Assembly: GCF_009646115.1 (NCBI RefSeq)
Contig: NZ_CP045720.1
Span: 2,914,001-2,978,000, forward strand
Source: Pantoea eucalypti
Lineage (GTDB): Bacteria; Pseudomonadota; Gammaproteobacteria; Enterobacterales; Enterobacteriaceae
Direction of reading: 5' to 3'
Length of the DNA stretch: 64,000 nt
The notes under the pieces were generated by a model. That model saw nothing but the letters and a program-made list of their open reading frames with translations. It was not told the DNA's origin and did not search any database. Below are positions 8,985 through 20,200 of the stretch, piece by piece. Position numbers and translations under genes: made by a program. The number at the start of each line of letters is the position of its first letter. Within the stretch, counting starts at the first letter, position 1.

Positions 8985-10457
8985 ATGGCTTCATTGCAGA
9001 TTTTGCAAGGCACGTTTCATCTTAGCGATACACGGACACTGAACCTGAATCAGGTGGAACTGCAGCGCGGCGAAAGCTGGGCTTTTGTCGGTGCCAACGG
9101 CAGCGGTAAATCCTCTCTGGCGCGCGCGCTTTCCGGTGAACTGCCACCGCTGGCCGGTTCCGTCAGCAGCGATTTCAGACGGCCGGTCCGGCTGTCGCTG
9201 GAGCAGTTACAGACCCTGGTGGCGCAGGAGTGGCAGCGCAACAACACCGATATGCTCAGCGAAGGCGAAGAAGATACCGGACTGACCGTGGCAGAGGTGA
9301 TTCAGGCGGAGGTGCAGCAGCCCGATCGCTGCAAACAGCTTGCCCGGCAGTTTGGCATTGAACCGCTGCTGTCCCGTCGCTTCAAATATCTCTCCACCGG
9401 CGAAACCCGTAAAACCCTGCTCTGCCAGGCGCTGATGAGCGAGCCCGATCTGCTGATTCTGGATGAGCCATTTGACGGACTGGATGTGGCGTCACGCGCC
9501 AGCCTGACCGACACGCTGCGCAGCCTGCAGCATCCTGCGTTTACCCTGGTGCTGGTGCTCAATCGCTTTGACGACATTCCCGATTTCATTCAGCAGGTTG
9601 GCGTACTGGCAGAATGTACCCTCACCCACAGCGGGCCGCGCCAGGCCATTTTAACGGAAGCACTGGTGGCACAGCTGGCGCACAGTGAACAGCTGATGGG
9701 AATGGCGTTACCCGAGGCGGATGCGCCGGATCAGTTACCCTCACTGACAGATGATGCCCCGCGCGTTATTCTGCGCAACGGCACCGTCTCCTACAACGAT
9801 CAACCGGTGATTCAGGGGCTGAACTGGCAGGTCAACGCCGGCGAGCACTGGCAGATCATCGGACCAAACGGTGCCGGAAAATCGACCCTGCTCAGCCTGG
9901 TGACCGGCGATCACCCGCAGGGCTACAGTAATGATTTAACCCTGTTTGGGCGCCGTCGCGGCAGCGGCGAAACCATCTGGGAGATCAAACAGCATATTGG
10001 CTATGTCAGCAGCAGCCTGCATCTTGATTACCGCGTCAGCACCAATGTGCGAACGGTCATTCTGTCGGGCTTCTTCGACTCTATCGGTCTCTATCAGGCG
10101 GCATCTGACCGGCAAAAAGCGCTGACACAGCAATGGCTTACGCTGCTGGGAATGGATAATCGGCTGGGCGATGCGCCGTTCCACTCACTCTCCTGGGGGC
10201 AGCAGCGACTGGTGCTGATTGCCCGCGCGCTGGTTAAGCATCCGACGCTGCTGATTCTGGATGAGCCACTGCAGGGACTGGACCCGATTAACCGCCAGCT
10301 GGTGCGGCGCTTTGTGGATGTGCTGATTGGCGAAGGGCGGACTCAGCTGCTGTTCGTTTCGCATCACGCTGAAGATGCGCCCGCCTGCATCACGCATCGC
10401 CTGAGCTTTGTTCCCGATAATGGCGGCTACGTTTTTCAGCAGGAAACGGTGCGCTAA
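8985..10457 (+). CDS. modF: ModF, duplicated ABC ATPase linked to molybdate regulation
   Basis: 490-residue protein with two fused ABC ATPase domains and no membrane segments, the same length as E. coli ModF. Domain 1 has Walker A GANGSGKSS near residue 36, signature LSTGETRKTL and Walker B LLILDEPFDGLD; domain 2 has Walker A GPNGAGKST near 287, signature-like LSWGQQRLV and LLILDEPLQGLD. The ATG at 8985 (MASLQILQG) is preferred over the ATG at 8964, which adds seven unconserved residues. It is probably co-transcribed with modE. Exact biochemical role is unknown. Confidence 0.95.
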   Translation: MASLQILQGTFHLSDTRTLNLNQVELQRGESWAFVGANGSGKSSLARALSGELPPLAGSVSSDFRRPVRLSLEQLQTLVAQEWQRNNTDMLSEGEEDTGLTVAEVIQAEVQQPDRCKQLARQFGIEPLLSRRFKYLSTGETRKTLLCQALMSEPDLLILDEPFDGLDVASRASLTDTLRSLQHPAFTLVLVLNRFDDIPDFIQQVGVLAECTLTHSGPRQAILTEALVAQLAHSEQLMGMALPEADAPDQLPSLTDDAPRVILRNGTVSYNDQPVIQGLNWQVNAGEHWQIIGPNGAGKSTLLSLVTGDHPQGYSNDLTLFGRRRGSGETIWEIKQHIGYVSSSLHLDYRVSTNVRTVILSGFFDSIGLYQAASDRQKALTQQWLTLLGMDNRLGDAPFHSLSWGQQRLVLIARALVKHPTLLILDEPLQGLDPINRQLVRRFVDVLIGEGRTQLLFVSHHAEDAPACITHRLSFVPDNGGYVFQQETVR

Positions 10458-10478
10458 AGCATTCACATCACGTCTTTC

Positions 10479-10500
10479 AACGCCGCTACCGCGGCGTTTT
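10479..10500 (+). terminator. rho-independent terminator after modF
   Basis: Stem CGCCGC / GCGGCG extended by AA/TT pairs, loop TACC, then TTTT. It lies 22 bases after the modF stop and before the gal regulatory region. Confidence 0.8.
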
Positions 10501-10511
10501 AAAGCATATTG

Positions 10512-10527
10512 GTGTAAGCGCTACCAT
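10512..10527. promoter_or_regulatory. GalR/GalS-type operator, upstream copy
   Basis: GTGTAAGCGCTACCAT fits the GalR/GalS operator pattern GTGNAANCGNTNNCA. It lies 78 bp upstream (same phase in the motif) of a second operator at 10590. Two spaced operators are the arrangement that allows repression looping at E. coli gal. Inferred from motif and position only. Confidence 0.7.
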
Positions 10528-10589
10528 TCAGCACCGTCTTTAACCCCGCATAACCGCACACAATGCCTCGAAATAAGAATATTCAGCTT

Positions 10590-10605
10590 GTGTAAACGAT
10601 ACCAT
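10590..10605. promoter_or_regulatory. GalR/GalS-type operator, promoter-proximal copy
   Basis: GTGTAAACGATACCAT is nearly identical to the external operator of the E. coli gal operon. It is 90 bp upstream of the galT start and probably overlaps or flanks the gal promoter. Its retention shows the promoter region survived although galE is missing. Confidence 0.78.
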
Positions 10606-10694
10606 TTATCCAGACTTGATCACGCTTTCGGGCGCGCTGATGTGCTACTTTTTACCGATGCCTCTTTGGCTTTTGACGCTTACCAGGATCTCAC

Positions 10695-11741
10695 ATGGAC
10701 AAATTCAACCCGGTCGATCACCCGCATCGACGTTACAATCCACTGATTGATCAATGGATTTTAGTTTCACCTCATCGGGCCAAACGTCCGTGGCAAGGCG
10801 CGCAGGAAACCCCGGCGGTCAATACTTTACCGGCGCACGATCCGGACTGCTTCCTGTGTGCCGGAAATACCCGCATTACCGGCGATAAAAACCCGGACTA
10901 TGCGGGCACGTACGTCTTTACCAACGACTTTGCCGCACTGATGACCGACACGCCTGACGCGCCCGAGAGCGACGATATCCTGATGCGCTGTGAAAGCGCA
11001 CGCGGCACCAGTCGGGTCATCTGCTTCTCGCCCGATCACAGTAAAACGCTGCCGGAGATGTCACTGAGCGCGCTGGAGGAAGTGGTGCGAACCTGGCAGG
11101 CGCAGACCGCCGATCTGGGTCAGCACTACCCGTGGGTGCAGGTGTTTGAGAACAAAGGCGCGGCGATGGGCTGCTCCAACCCGCATCCGCACGGTCAGAT
11201 CTGGGCCAACAGCTTCCTGCCAAATGAAGCGCAGCGTGAAGATGATCATCAGCGCGACTATTTCGCTAAACATGGCTCGCCGATGCTGGTCGATTATCTG
11301 GCCCGTGAGCAGCAGGATGGCAGCCGCACCGTGGTGGAAACCGAACACTGGCTGGCTGTGGTGCCGTGGTGGGCGGCCTGGCCGTTTGAAACGCTGCTGC
11401 TGCCGAAAGCGCACGTTAAACAGCTGACGGACCTCAGCGAAGCCCAGAGCGCCGACCTGGCAAAAGCCATTAAGCTGCTGACCAGCCGCTACGACAATCT
11501 GTTCCAGTGCTCCTTCCCCTACTCAATGGGCTGGCACGGCGCGCCGTTTAATGGCGAAGCCAACGATCACTGGCAGCTGCACGCTCACTTCTATCCACCG
11601 TTGCTGCGTTCAGCAACGGTGCGTAAATTTATGGTTGGCTATGAAATGCTGGCCGAAACCCAACGCGATTTAACGGCGGAACAGGCGGCGGAACGTCTGC
11701 GTTCTGTCAGCGACGTTCACTTCCGTGAGGCACAACAATGA
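10695..11741 (+). CDS. galT: galactose-1-phosphate uridylyltransferase GalT
   Basis: Leloir-pathway enzyme that exchanges UMP between UDP-glucose and galactose-1-phosphate. 348 residues, the usual length. The catalytic HPH motif sits in NPHPHGQIW with the nucleophile at His166; metal-site residues are in DCFLCAGN (about 51-58). It is the first gene of the operon here, where E. coli has galE first. The stop overlaps the galK start by four bases (ATGA). Confidence 0.97.
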   Translation: MDKFNPVDHPHRRYNPLIDQWILVSPHRAKRPWQGAQETPAVNTLPAHDPDCFLCAGNTRITGDKNPDYAGTYVFTNDFAALMTDTPDAPESDDILMRCESARGTSRVICFSPDHSKTLPEMSLSALEEVVRTWQAQTADLGQHYPWVQVFENKGAAMGCSNPHPHGQIWANSFLPNEAQREDDHQRDYFAKHGSPMLVDYLAREQQDGSRTVVETEHWLAVVPWWAAWPFETLLLPKAHVKQLTDLSEAQSADLAKAIKLLTSRYDNLFQCSFPYSMGWHGAPFNGEANDHWQLHAHFYPPLLRSATVRKFMVGYEMLAETQRDLTAEQAAERLRSVSDVHFREAQQ

Positions 11742-12886
11742 GCTTAAAAACCATCACGCAGCAGCTTTTTTCTGACGCATTTGGCTACGCTGCCACCCAT
11801 ACCATTCAGGCACCGGGCCGCGTTAATCTGATTGGCGAGCACACGGACTATAACGACGGCTTCGTGCTGCCGTGCGCTATCGATTATCAGACGGTCATCG
11901 CCTGTGCCCGCCGTGACGATCGCCAGATTCGCGTGGTCGCTGCCGATTATGAGAATGCGCAGGACACGTTTTCGCTGGATGAAGAGATTGTCAGCGTGCA
12001 GGAACCGATGTGGGCCAACTATGTGCGTGGCGTGGTGAAACATCTGCAGAAGCGTCATGCCGATTTCGACGGCATCGACATGGTGATTAGCGGCAATGTG
12101 CCACAGGGTGCGGGCCTCAGCTCATCGGCCTCGCTGGAAGTGGCGGTCGGCACCGTGGTACAGCAGCTCTATAACCTGCCGCTGGATGGCGCAGCCATCG
12201 CCGTTAATGGTCAGGAAGCGGAGAACCAGTTCGTTGGCTGTAACTGCGGCATCATGGACCAGTTGATCTCCGCACTGGGCCAGAAAGATCACGCTATGCT
12301 GCTCGACTGCCGCACCCTGGGCACCCGTCCGGTGTCGATGCCGGAAGATATCGCGGTGGTGATCATCAACTCCAACTTCCGTCGTACGCTGGTCGGCAGC
12401 GAATACAACACCCGCCGCGAGCAGTGTGAAGCGGGCGCGCGTTTCTTCAATAAGAAAGCGCTGCGTGACGTTGAACTGGCCGGGTTTGAAGCGGCACAGT
12501 CGCAGCTCGATCCACAGGTCGCCAAACGCGTGCGTCACGTTCTGACCGAGAACGCCCGTACCCTGGAAGCCGCCGATGCGCTGACGCAGGGCGACCTGAC
12601 CCGTATGGGCCAGCTGATGGCCGAATCTCACGCCTCAATGCGTGACGATTTCGAAATCACCGTGCCGCCGATCGATACGCTGGTTGAGATCGTGAAAGCG
12701 CAGATTGGTGAGCGCGGCGGCGTCCGTATGACCGGCGGCGGCTTTGGTGGCTGCATCGTGGCACTGATGCCACTGGACCTCGTCGATCAGGTTAAAGCCG
12801 CCGTGGCAGAACAGTATGAAGCCGCGACCGGCATCAAAGAGACCTTCTACGTCTGTAAAGCCTCTGAAGGAGCCGGCCAATGCTGA
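11738..12886 (+). CDS. galK: galactokinase GalK
   Basis: Phosphorylates alpha-D-galactose to galactose-1-phosphate. 382 residues, GHMP kinase family: substrate motif [15 protein letters not shown] at residues 28-41, ATP-binding [11 protein letters not shown] near 121-131 and the C-terminal glycine-rich [10 protein letters not shown]. It overlaps galT (4 bases) and galM (7 bases), so the three genes are tightly coupled. Confidence 0.97.
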   Translation: MSLKTITQQLFSDAFGYAATHTIQAPGRVNLIGEHTDYNDGFVLPCAIDYQTVIACARRDDRQIRVVAADYENAQDTFSLDEEIVSVQEPMWANYVRGVVKHLQKRHADFDGIDMVISGNVPQGAGLSSSASLEVAVGTVVQQLYNLPLDGAAIAVNGQEAENQFVGCNCGIMDQLISALGQKDHAMLLDCRTLGTRPVSMPEDIAVVIINSNFRRTLVGSEYNTRREQCEAGARFFNKKALRDVELAGFEAAQSQLDPQVAKRVRHVLTENARTLEAADALTQGDLTRMGQLMAESHASMRDDFEITVPPIDTLVEIVKAQIGERGGVRMTGGGFGGCIVALMPLDLVDQVKAAVAEQYEAATGIKETFYVCKASEGAGQC

Positions 12887-13914
12887 ATGACGTCAACTCC
12901 CATGCGCCCGACGGTCAGCCGTGGCGCATAACCGTGCTGCGCAATGCCAACGGCATGCTGGCAACTTTTATGGACTGGGGGGCGACCTGGCTCTCTGCCC
13001 GCGTACCGATGCAGGATGGCACGGTGCGTGAAGCGCTGCTCGGCTGCGCCACGCCCTCTGACTATCTGCACCAGGATGCCTATCTGGGCGCCACCGTGGG
13101 CCGCTACGCTAACCGCATCGCTGGCGCAAAACTCAATAAACTTAACCGTCAGCTGGTGCCTAACCAGGGCGTACATCAGCTGCATGGCGGACCGGAAGGC
13201 TTTGATAAACGCCGCTGGCAAATCGTCAGTCAGTCTGACAGCGAAGTGCATTACCGCATCGATTCACCGGATGGCGATCAGGGCTATCCGGGCAATCTGA
13301 TTGCTGACGTGCGCTATCAGCTGGATGATCAGAACTGCCTGAGCATCAGTTATGAAGCGCGTTGCGATCAGTCCTGCCCGGTCAATCTGACCAACCATGC
13401 TTACTTTAATCTTGATGCGCATCATGGCGATGTCCGCCAGCATCGCTTACAACTGCACGCCGACCAGTATTTACCGGTCGACAGCGAAGGCATTCCGAAT
13501 GCGCCGCTAAAAGCGGTCGCCGATACCAGCTTTGATTTCCGCAACGCTAAAGTCGTGGCGCAGGATTTCCTGGCAGATGACGACCAGCGTGCAGTAAAGG
13601 GCTATGACCACGCGTTTCTGCTGAACAGCGCCGGCGACGAGAGTCAGCCTGCGGCAGAACTCTGGTCAGAAGATGGAAAATTACAGCTCAGCGTGACTAC
13701 CTCGGCCCCGGCGTTGCAGTTCTACTCCGGCAACTATCTGGCGGGCACCCGTGCCCGTGAGCAGGCGAGCTATAATGCCTTTCAGGGCATTGCGCTGGAG
13801 AGTGAATTTTTACCGGATTCGCCTAATCACGCTGAGTGGCCTCAGCCTGATTGCTGGCTGCAGCCGGGAGATCGCTGGGAATCGGTGACGCGTTATCGCT
13901 TCACGCCACGCTGA
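12880..13914 (+). CDS. galM: galactose mutarotase GalM
   Basis: Aldose 1-epimerase that interconverts beta- and alpha-D-galactose ahead of galactokinase. 344 residues. The catalytic histidine lies in [10 protein letters not shown] (about residue 174) and the catalytic glutamate in [14 protein letters not shown] (about residue 307). The ATG overlaps the end of galK by seven bases. Last gene of the operon. Confidence 0.95.
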   Translation: MLNDVNSHAPDGQPWRITVLRNANGMLATFMDWGATWLSARVPMQDGTVREALLGCATPSDYLHQDAYLGATVGRYANRIAGAKLNKLNRQLVPNQGVHQLHGGPEGFDKRRWQIVSQSDSEVHYRIDSPDGDQGYPGNLIADVRYQLDDQNCLSISYEARCDQSCPVNLTNHAYFNLDAHHGDVRQHRLQLHADQYLPVDSEGIPNAPLKAVADTSFDFRNAKVVAQDFLADDDQRAVKGYDHAFLLNSAGDESQPAAELWSEDGKLQLSVTTSAPALQFYSGNYLAGTRAREQASYNAFQGIALESEFLPDSPNHAEWPQPDCWLQPGDRWESVTRYRFTPR

Positions 13915-14065
13915 GCCTCCGGCTGAAAAACGCGCAGTGCGTCACACACAGGCTTACGCGCTGCCCGCTTTTCCGTTATGGTATGGCGCAATCAGCTCGT
14001 GTATCAGGCGGGCAGCAGCAGGTTTCCAATCTCACAGAAACATCACAGTATTAAGGAGTTAAGCT

Positions 14066-14818
14066 ATGGCTGTAACTAAGCTGGTTCTGGTGCGACACGG
14101 CGAAAGCCAGTGGAACAACGAAAACCGCTTTACCGGTTGGTATGATGTTGACCTTTCTGAGAAAGGTCGTGGCGAAGCCAAATCAGCAGGTCAGCTGCTG
14201 AAGAAAGAGGGCTTTGTTTTTGATTTTGCTTACACCTCCGTACTGAAGCGTGCCATTCATACGCTGTGGAATGTGCTGGATGAGCTGGATCAGGCCTGGC
14301 TGCCGGTTGAGAAAACCTGGCGTCTGAACGAGCGTCACTATGGTGCGCTGCAGGGTCTGGATAAAGCTGAAACTGCCGCCAAATATGGCGACGAGCAGGT
14401 TAAGCAGTGGCGTCGCGGCTTTGCCGTCACCCCGCCAGAGCTGGATCGTTCAGATGAGCGCTTCCCGGGCCATGACCCGCGTTACGCGAAACTGACCCCA
14501 GAGCAGCTGCCAACCACCGAAAGCCTGGCGCTGACCATCGACCGCGTTATCCCTTACTGGAACGACACCATTCTGCCGCGCATCAAAAGCGGTGAGAAAG
14601 TGATCATTGCCGCACACGGCAACTCACTGCGTGCACTGGTAAAATATCTGGATAACCTGAGCGAAGATGAAATCCTCGAACTGAACATCCCTACCGGCGT
14701 ACCGCTGGTGTATGAGTTCGATGAAAACTTCAAACCGCTGAAACGCTACTACCTGGGCGACCAGGACGAGATTGCCGCGAAAGCTGCAGCCGTTGCGAAT
14801 CAGGGTAAAGCGAAGTAA
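14066..14818 (+). CDS. gpmA: 2,3-bisphosphoglycerate-dependent phosphoglycerate mutase GpmA
   Basis: Glycolytic and gluconeogenic interconversion of 3- and 2-phosphoglycerate. 250 residues; the phosphohistidine is H11 in [10 protein letters not shown], and the second catalytic histidine lies in [20 protein letters not shown] is spaced well before the ATG. The gene has its own 150-bp upstream region and a strong terminator downstream. E. coli also has gpmA between galM and aroG. Confidence 0.97.
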   Translation: MAVTKLVLVRHGESQWNNENRFTGWYDVDLSEKGRGEAKSAGQLLKKEGFVFDFAYTSVLKRAIHTLWNVLDELDQAWLPVEKTWRLNERHYGALQGLDKAETAAKYGDEQVKQWRRGFAVTPPELDRSDERFPGHDPRYAKLTPEQLPTTESLALTIDRVIPYWNDTILPRIKSGEKVIIAAHGNSLRALVKYLDNLSEDEILELNIPTGVPLVYEFDENFKPLKRYYLGDQDEIAAKAAAVANQGKAK

Positions 14819-14833
14819 TTCCTCGCTGAAAGG

Positions 14834-14867
14834 CAAAAAGGCCAGACGAAAGTCTGGCCTTTTTTTA
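14834..14867. terminator. bidirectional terminator between gpmA and aroG
   Basis: Stem AGGCCAGAC / GTCTGGCCT with GAAA loop, flanked by A-run on the left and a seven-T run on the right. It lies 20 bases after gpmA and 27 bases beyond the convergent aroG stop, and can serve both. Confidence 0.92.
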
Positions 14868-14893
14868 TTGATGACAACGTCTGGCCAGGCAAA

Positions 14894-15946
14894 TCAGCCG
14901 CGGCGCTGTTTAACCGCTGCCGCCAGCTGACGCAGCACCTTGTCAGTATCTTCCCAGCCAATGCAGGCGTCGGTAACACTTTTGCCATAGACCAGCGGCT
15001 CGCCGCTCTCCAGGCTCTGGTTACCTTCCACCAGATGACTCTCAATCATCACACCGACAATCGCCTGCTCACCGTTAATCAGCTGCTGTGCAACATCGTC
15101 TGCCACGACCATCTGACGCTGGAACTGTTTGCTGCTGTTGGCATGGCTGAAATCGATCATCACCTGCTGTGGCAGACCCGCTTTTGCCAGACCCTCTTTG
15201 ACCTCAGCCACATGCGGCGCGCTGTAGTTTGGCTCTTTTCCGCCGCGCAGAATGATATGGCAATCACCGTTGCCGCTGGTTTCAACAATCGCGGAGTGAC
15301 CATACTTCGTCACTGACAGGAAACAGTGTGGCGAACCTGCCGCGTTAATCGCATCGATCGCGACCTTAATGGTGCCATCGGTGCCGTTTTTGAAACCCAC
15401 CGGACAGGAAAGACCCGATGCCAGCTCACGGTGAACCTGAGATTCTGTGGTACGCGCACCAATCGCGCCCCAGCTCATCAGGTCAGCCACGTATTGCGGG
15501 GTAATCATATCCAGAAACTCGCCCGCCGCCGGTAAACCGCTGTCGTTAATGTCCAGCAGCAGCTTACGCGCCAGACGCAGACCGTCGTTGAGCTGATAGC
15601 TATTGTCCATATACGGATCGTTGATCAGCCCTTTCCAGCCCACCGTGGTGCGCGGCTTTTCAAAATAGACCCGCATCACCACTTCCAGCTCGCCTTTCAG
15701 CTCATCACGCAGCGCCAGCAGGCGATCGGCATACTCTTTCGCCGCGTCTGTGTCATGAATGGAGCAGGGACCAATCACCACCAGCAGGCGGTCATCCTTG
15801 CCCTGCAGGATCTGATGAATCGCCTGACGGGCCTGTGAAACGGTCTGTGCAGCACGATCGGTCGCCGGGAATTTTTCGAGCAGCGCAACCGGAGGTAACA
15901 GCTCTTTAATCTCTTTGATGCGTAAGTCATCGTTCTGGTAATTCAT
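14894..15946 (-). CDS. aroG: 3-deoxy-7-phosphoheptulonate synthase AroG (class I, Phe-type)
   Basis: DAHP synthase: condenses phosphoenolpyruvate with erythrose-4-phosphate in the first step of aromatic amino acid synthesis. 350 residues, as in E. coli AroG. Conserved segments are VVIGPCSIHD (about residue 58), RVYFEKPRTTVGWKG (about 92), GARTTESQVHRELASG and the DFSHANSSKQ metal site. The position between gpmA and ybgS indicates the phenylalanine-regulated isozyme rather than AroF or AroH. No clear TyrR box was recognised upstream. Confidence 0.95.
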   Translation of the reverse strand: MNYQNDDLRIKEIKELLPPVALLEKFPATDRAAQTVSQARQAIHQILQGKDDRLLVVIGPCSIHDTDAAKEYADRLLALRDELKGELEVVMRVYFEKPRTTVGWKGLINDPYMDNSYQLNDGLRLARKLLLDINDSGLPAAGEFLDMITPQYVADLMSWGAIGARTTESQVHRELASGLSCPVGFKNGTDGTIKVAIDAINAAGSPHCFLSVTKYGHSAIVETSGNGDCHIILRGGKEPNYSAPHVAEVKEGLAKAGLPQQVMIDFSHANSSKQFQRQMVVADDVAQQLINGEQAIVGVMIESHLVEGNQSLESGEPLVYGKSVTDACIGWEDTDKVLRQLAAAVKQRRG

Positions 15947-16236
15947 ACTGATTCCATATTATTTCTGGCCCGGCGCCCGCCGGACACAACCTGCCCAATG
16001 TAGCCCGAAGCGCCAGGGGTGTAAATTCCCGCTGCGGGTTAAATGTGCGGGTCATATTTGCATTAATCAGGTTAGCGACTAAACTTTTTAATAGTAAGCA
16101 CTGAGGAATATCCCGCTTACCAAATTTAATCACCCTGTTTAAGCCAACCGGCGAATTTTATTTCGTCAGGGATTTTATTACCCGAAATTGCACCTCTGGG
16201 CTTAAAGCAACTTCATTTATTAACGGGAGCATAATG

Positions 16237-16602
16237 ATGAAAAAGTTTGCCTTAGTTTTTTTGACAGCAGCAATGACACTGAGCAGCGGTGCGGTACTGG
16301 CTGCGGACAGCAGCAGCAATAACGGTACAGCTAACCAGGCAGCCAGTGCAGGTGCAGCAGCGGGCGGAGCGAACGAAAATCTGCCGCCAAATAAAGTCGA
16401 TAACAACAAAATTAATAACACTGGCAATGACACCAATCCTGCAACCTCTGGCAGCACCACCAGCAATGGAAATATGTCTGCTAACGAAATGGACCAGAAC
16501 GCCCAGTGTAAAGATGGCAAATGTCCGAACATTAATAAAAAAGTTCAGACTAAAGTGGGCGGCGGTGACGTAGATACCAAAACCGACGGCACCACCCAGT
16601 AA
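16237..16602 (+). CDS. ybgS: YbgS-like periplasmic protein
   Basis: 121-residue secreted protein with a signal peptide of about 22 residues (MKKFALVFLTAAM ... AVLAADS). The mature part is low in complexity, rich in Asn, Gly, Ala and Thr, with a conserved C-terminal CKDGKCPNINKKVQT and DVDTKTDGTTQ that match E. coli YbgS. Function unknown. Two adjacent start codons exist (16234 and 16237); the second has better spacing from GGGAG at 16225-16229. The two cysteines near the C-terminus could form a disulfide. Confidence 0.88.
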   Translation: MKKFALVFLTAAMTLSSGAVLAADSSSNNGTANQAASAGAAAGGANENLPPNKVDNNKINNTGNDTNPATSGSTTSNGNMSANEMDQNAQCKDGKCPNINKKVQTKVGGGDVDTKTDGTTQ

Positions 16603-16700
16603 TGCTGTTTAACCCGGCGCGCTTCGGCTCTCCGGGTTTTTCTCCCCTCTGCCCCACTCTTCCGCTATGCTAATCCTGTGAAATTTACAGGGAATCCTTC

Positions 16701-17282
16701 ATGGCTGTTTTGCTTCTGATAGACGATCATCCGCTGGTTGAAGTGGCACTTGAAGCCGCCCTGAGCCAGTCACCTATTCCGGTTCAGCTCCTCTCTGCCA
16801 GCAGTGAAAAAGCCGCCCGTCCCCTGCTTCAGCAGTCACTGGACATTATCGTGCTGGATATCGGCCTGCCGGATAGCGATGGGCTGGAGTTCCTGCGTCG
16901 CCTGAAGATCCATCGACCCGATTGCCCGGTCCTCATCTACTCCGCGCAGCAGACCCGCCACTATGTGCGTCGCGCTCAGGCGCTGGGTGCCGCCGGTTAT
17001 GTGGTGAAAAGCCAGCGTATGGCGCAGTTGCTCAGCGCTATCCTTGCCGTGCTCGGCGGACAGACGGCTTTCCCGGAGATGGATGATGAGCCTGAACTCC
17101 CGCTGACCCAGAAAGAGCGTCAGATTCTGGCCCTACTGGCCAGCGGGCTGTCTAATCTGCAAATTGCTGCCCAGTTGCACATCAGCAATAAAACGGTCAG
17201 CACCCATAAGAAAAATATTCTGGAAAAAACCGGCGCCCGCTCGGTGGTAGAACTGGCCGATCTGTGGAAGGCACAGCAGTGA
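16701..17282 (+). CDS. NarL/FixJ-family response regulator (EvgA-like)
   Basis: 193-residue DNA-binding response regulator. REC domain, residues 1-120: acidic pair D8-D9, phosphoacceptor D53 in IVLDIGLPDSDG, and the conserved lysine K103 in GYVVKSQ. LuxR-type helix-turn-helix, about 128-190: LTQKERQILALLASGLSNLQIA and KTVSTHKKNILEKTG. The stop overlaps the start of the hybrid kinase gene (GTGA), so the two form one system. This pair is absent from the corresponding E. coli locus. Target genes are not evident; no specific name is assigned. Confidence 0.9.
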   Translation: MAVLLLIDDHPLVEVALEAALSQSPIPVQLLSASSEKAARPLLQQSLDIIVLDIGLPDSDGLEFLRRLKIHRPDCPVLIYSAQQTRHYVRRAQALGAAGYVVKSQRMAQLLSAILAVLGGQTAFPEMDDEPELPLTQKERQILALLASGLSNLQIAAQLHISNKTVSTHKKNILEKTGARSVVELADLWKAQQ

Positions 17283-20200
17283 GAGTTTTTCTGCTGATGC
17301 TGCTGTTGCTGTGCGGCTCCGCGCTGGCTGAGGTGCGTCCGGTGAGCAGCGTCAATCTGCCGATGATGCTGCCGGTGACGCACGCGGAAACCATGCAGGG
17401 CAAAATTCTGCGCGTTGGCCTGCTGGAAGAGAACCACGCGCCCTGGACAATGCGCATCGGCAATGACCTCTATGGCATCAATGCCGACTATCTTTCCGCG
17501 CTGCGGCAACTGACCGGCGCGCAGTTCACCCTCAACCTTTACAGCGATCAGCCGCACCTCATACAGGCACTGAGCAGCGGCCAGATTGATTTCGCGCTGG
17601 GCATGTGGGTCACGCCCCTGCCAGCCGGCACCCTGAGCAGCGATAACTGGTACAGCAGCCCGCTGCGGGTCTACCGCAATCAGCAAAACCAGCGTGCCGT
17701 GATGTTTAACAGCCAGAATGCCCAACTGGCGATCAGCGACAGCACGCTGGCCCAACTGCCGCCCGCGCTGGCGGCCCGCCACAGCTTCAGACGCTACAGC
17801 AGCGATCTGCAGGCGCTCTACACCCTGCTCAATCAGCAGAATGACTATGTGGTGGCAGATGAGACCAGCGCCGGTTTTTTGTTAAGCCAGCTTCAGCAGG
17901 GCCAGATTTACCAGATCGCCTCTCACATTGATGCAGGACAGCTAAACCTGCGCGCGGTGGCACGTGATCCCCAGCTTATCAGCTGGATTAATCAGAGCCT
18001 GCGTCAGTTGCCAGCGGAACTGATGAACACGCTACAGGCGCGCTGGAGCAGTAACCTGCCGCGCTATCAGGATACACAGACCCTGATGCTCAGCCCCGCT
18101 GAACGCGCCTGGATCGCCGATCATCCGCGCGTTACTTACACCGCCGAACCGGACAACTATCCCTGGAGCTACCGCGATGCCAGCGGCACCGCCAGAGGTT
18201 ATGGCGTGGACTTGCTGAAAGCGATAGCACAGAGCACAGGATTGCAGTTTGAGCCGGTATGGGTCAGCAATCCCCGTCAGGCACGCACCCTGATTGAGCA
18301 AAAGCAGGCGATGCTGCAGCTGTTGCAGCCGCTGAACGGCGATGCGATGCAGAGTACGTCGCTGCCGGTGTGGCGGGCGCTGTGGGGCATCTACAGCATC
18401 CAGTCTGACACGCTGGCGCACTGGCGCGACCTGCGCGGCAAACGGATTGGTGTATTGCAGGATGACCTGGCGCTGCGTCTGTTGCCTGCGGATCTGCAGC
18501 CCCTGCAGTTTGCCGACCGTAATAGCCTTTATGACGCGCTGGCAAAAGGGCAGATCGATGTGCTGGTCGATAATGTGCTTTCCGCCCGCTGGCGTATTGC
18601 CAGCCGCGATGATGCGCGCATCCACCTGGCCTTTGCCGCCAGCGACATCGCCTGGCCCATCGCGCTGGGCGTCACACCCGACCAGGCGGTGCTGCGCACG
18701 TTGCTGGATCGTGCTCTGCAGCAGATTCCGGCCGATACCCAGAGCCAGATGCGCGACAGCTGGTCTACCCCGCCGCAGCCCGGCAGCGTGATGGCAATGG
18801 GTTCGCTGCCAATGATGGTGCTGGCGGTGGCCGGTGCGGCCATTGTGCTGCTGTTGCTGCTGCTGGCACGCCGTTACTGGCAACAGCGCCGCGAGCGTCA
18901 GCAGCGTGAACAGGCAGAGCATGCCAATGCGATGAAAAGCCAGTTTCTGGCAACCGTCAGTCATGAGCTGCGCACGCCGATGCAGGCTATCCTGGGGCTG
19001 CTTGAGCTGGAAAAACAGCAGCACAGCAGCCAGAACCTGACGCTGCTTCACAGCAGCGCTCAATCGTTGCTGACGCTGCTGAATGACCTGCAGGACCATG
19101 CCCGCATTGAGAGCAACAGTTTTACCCTGGCACCCCGTCCACTGGCGCTGGCGCAATGGCTCAGCCAGCAGCAGCACTTTTATCACCCGTTAATGCGCGG
19201 TGACGGGCCGCGTCTGATTGTCGAGGCGCTGACGCCGCTGCCTGACACGGTGCTCATCGATGCCGATCGCCTGCAGCAGGTGATCAACAACCTTATGACC
19301 AATGCGCTGAAATTTACGCGTCACGGCACGATTCGCCTGACCCTGGCTGCCCAGGATCAACAGCTGATTCTCACAGTGAGCGACAGCGGCAGCGGTATCC
19401 CATCGGAGGAACAGCAGAAGTTGTTTGATCCCTGGTATCAGGCGCCGTCCGGAAAATCAGTTTCGGTGCAGGGCAGCGGCCTGGGGCTGTTTATCTGCCG
19501 CGAAATAGTGCTGCGGATGGGCGGCGATATCCGGCTCGCCTCAGAACCGGGGCTCGGCACTCAGGTCACTGTGACGCTGCCGCTTGAGATCTGCACGCCA
19601 GCAAACCACGTGGATGAATCCGCCCTGCCCGGTTTTCCGCAGCTGCGGGTGGCGATTGTGGATGACCACCCGACTAACCTGCTGGTGATGCAGCAGCAGC
19701 TGGCACGCTTTGCCATTCAGGCTGACATCTTTGAGCAGGGACGTGCGCTGCTGCAGGCCGATGCGCAGCAACCTTATGACCTGCTGTTTATCGACCAGAT
19801 GATGCCGCGTCCCGACGGCACGCTGCTGCTGCGGATACTGCGTCGGCGTGACCGCCAGCGGAGACGGCAGGCGATGCGGGTACTCTGCTCGGCTGATGCG
19901 CAGCTGCTGTCGCGCTCGCTTGAGGAGCGGGAGCGGGTATTGATCAAACCGGTGCAGTTAGGCGATCTCAGCGCGTTGCTGGCAGAGTGGCAGCAAGCGT
20001 GGCAGGACGATCCGCTGGCGTCACTGGATGACAATCTGTGGCAACTGGCACAGCAGAATGAAAAATTCCTCAACCGTCTGAGCCAGACGCTGCACAGCAC
20101 GGTCACGCAGGATCTGGCTGCGATGCAGGCGGCGCATGATCGTGCGGACTGGACGCCGTTCGCTGAGGCGGCACACAGGATGAAAGGAAGCTTTTTACTG

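Noticed and set aside
15947..16236. TyrR box upstream of aroG
   Set aside because: Only a single TTTACA-like half is seen; no TGTAAA-N6-TTTACA arrangement could be assigned.
18032..19186. 384-residue frame antisense to the hybrid kinase gene
   Set aside because: Shadow of a gene with strong codon bias; Gln/His/Arg-rich and featureless.
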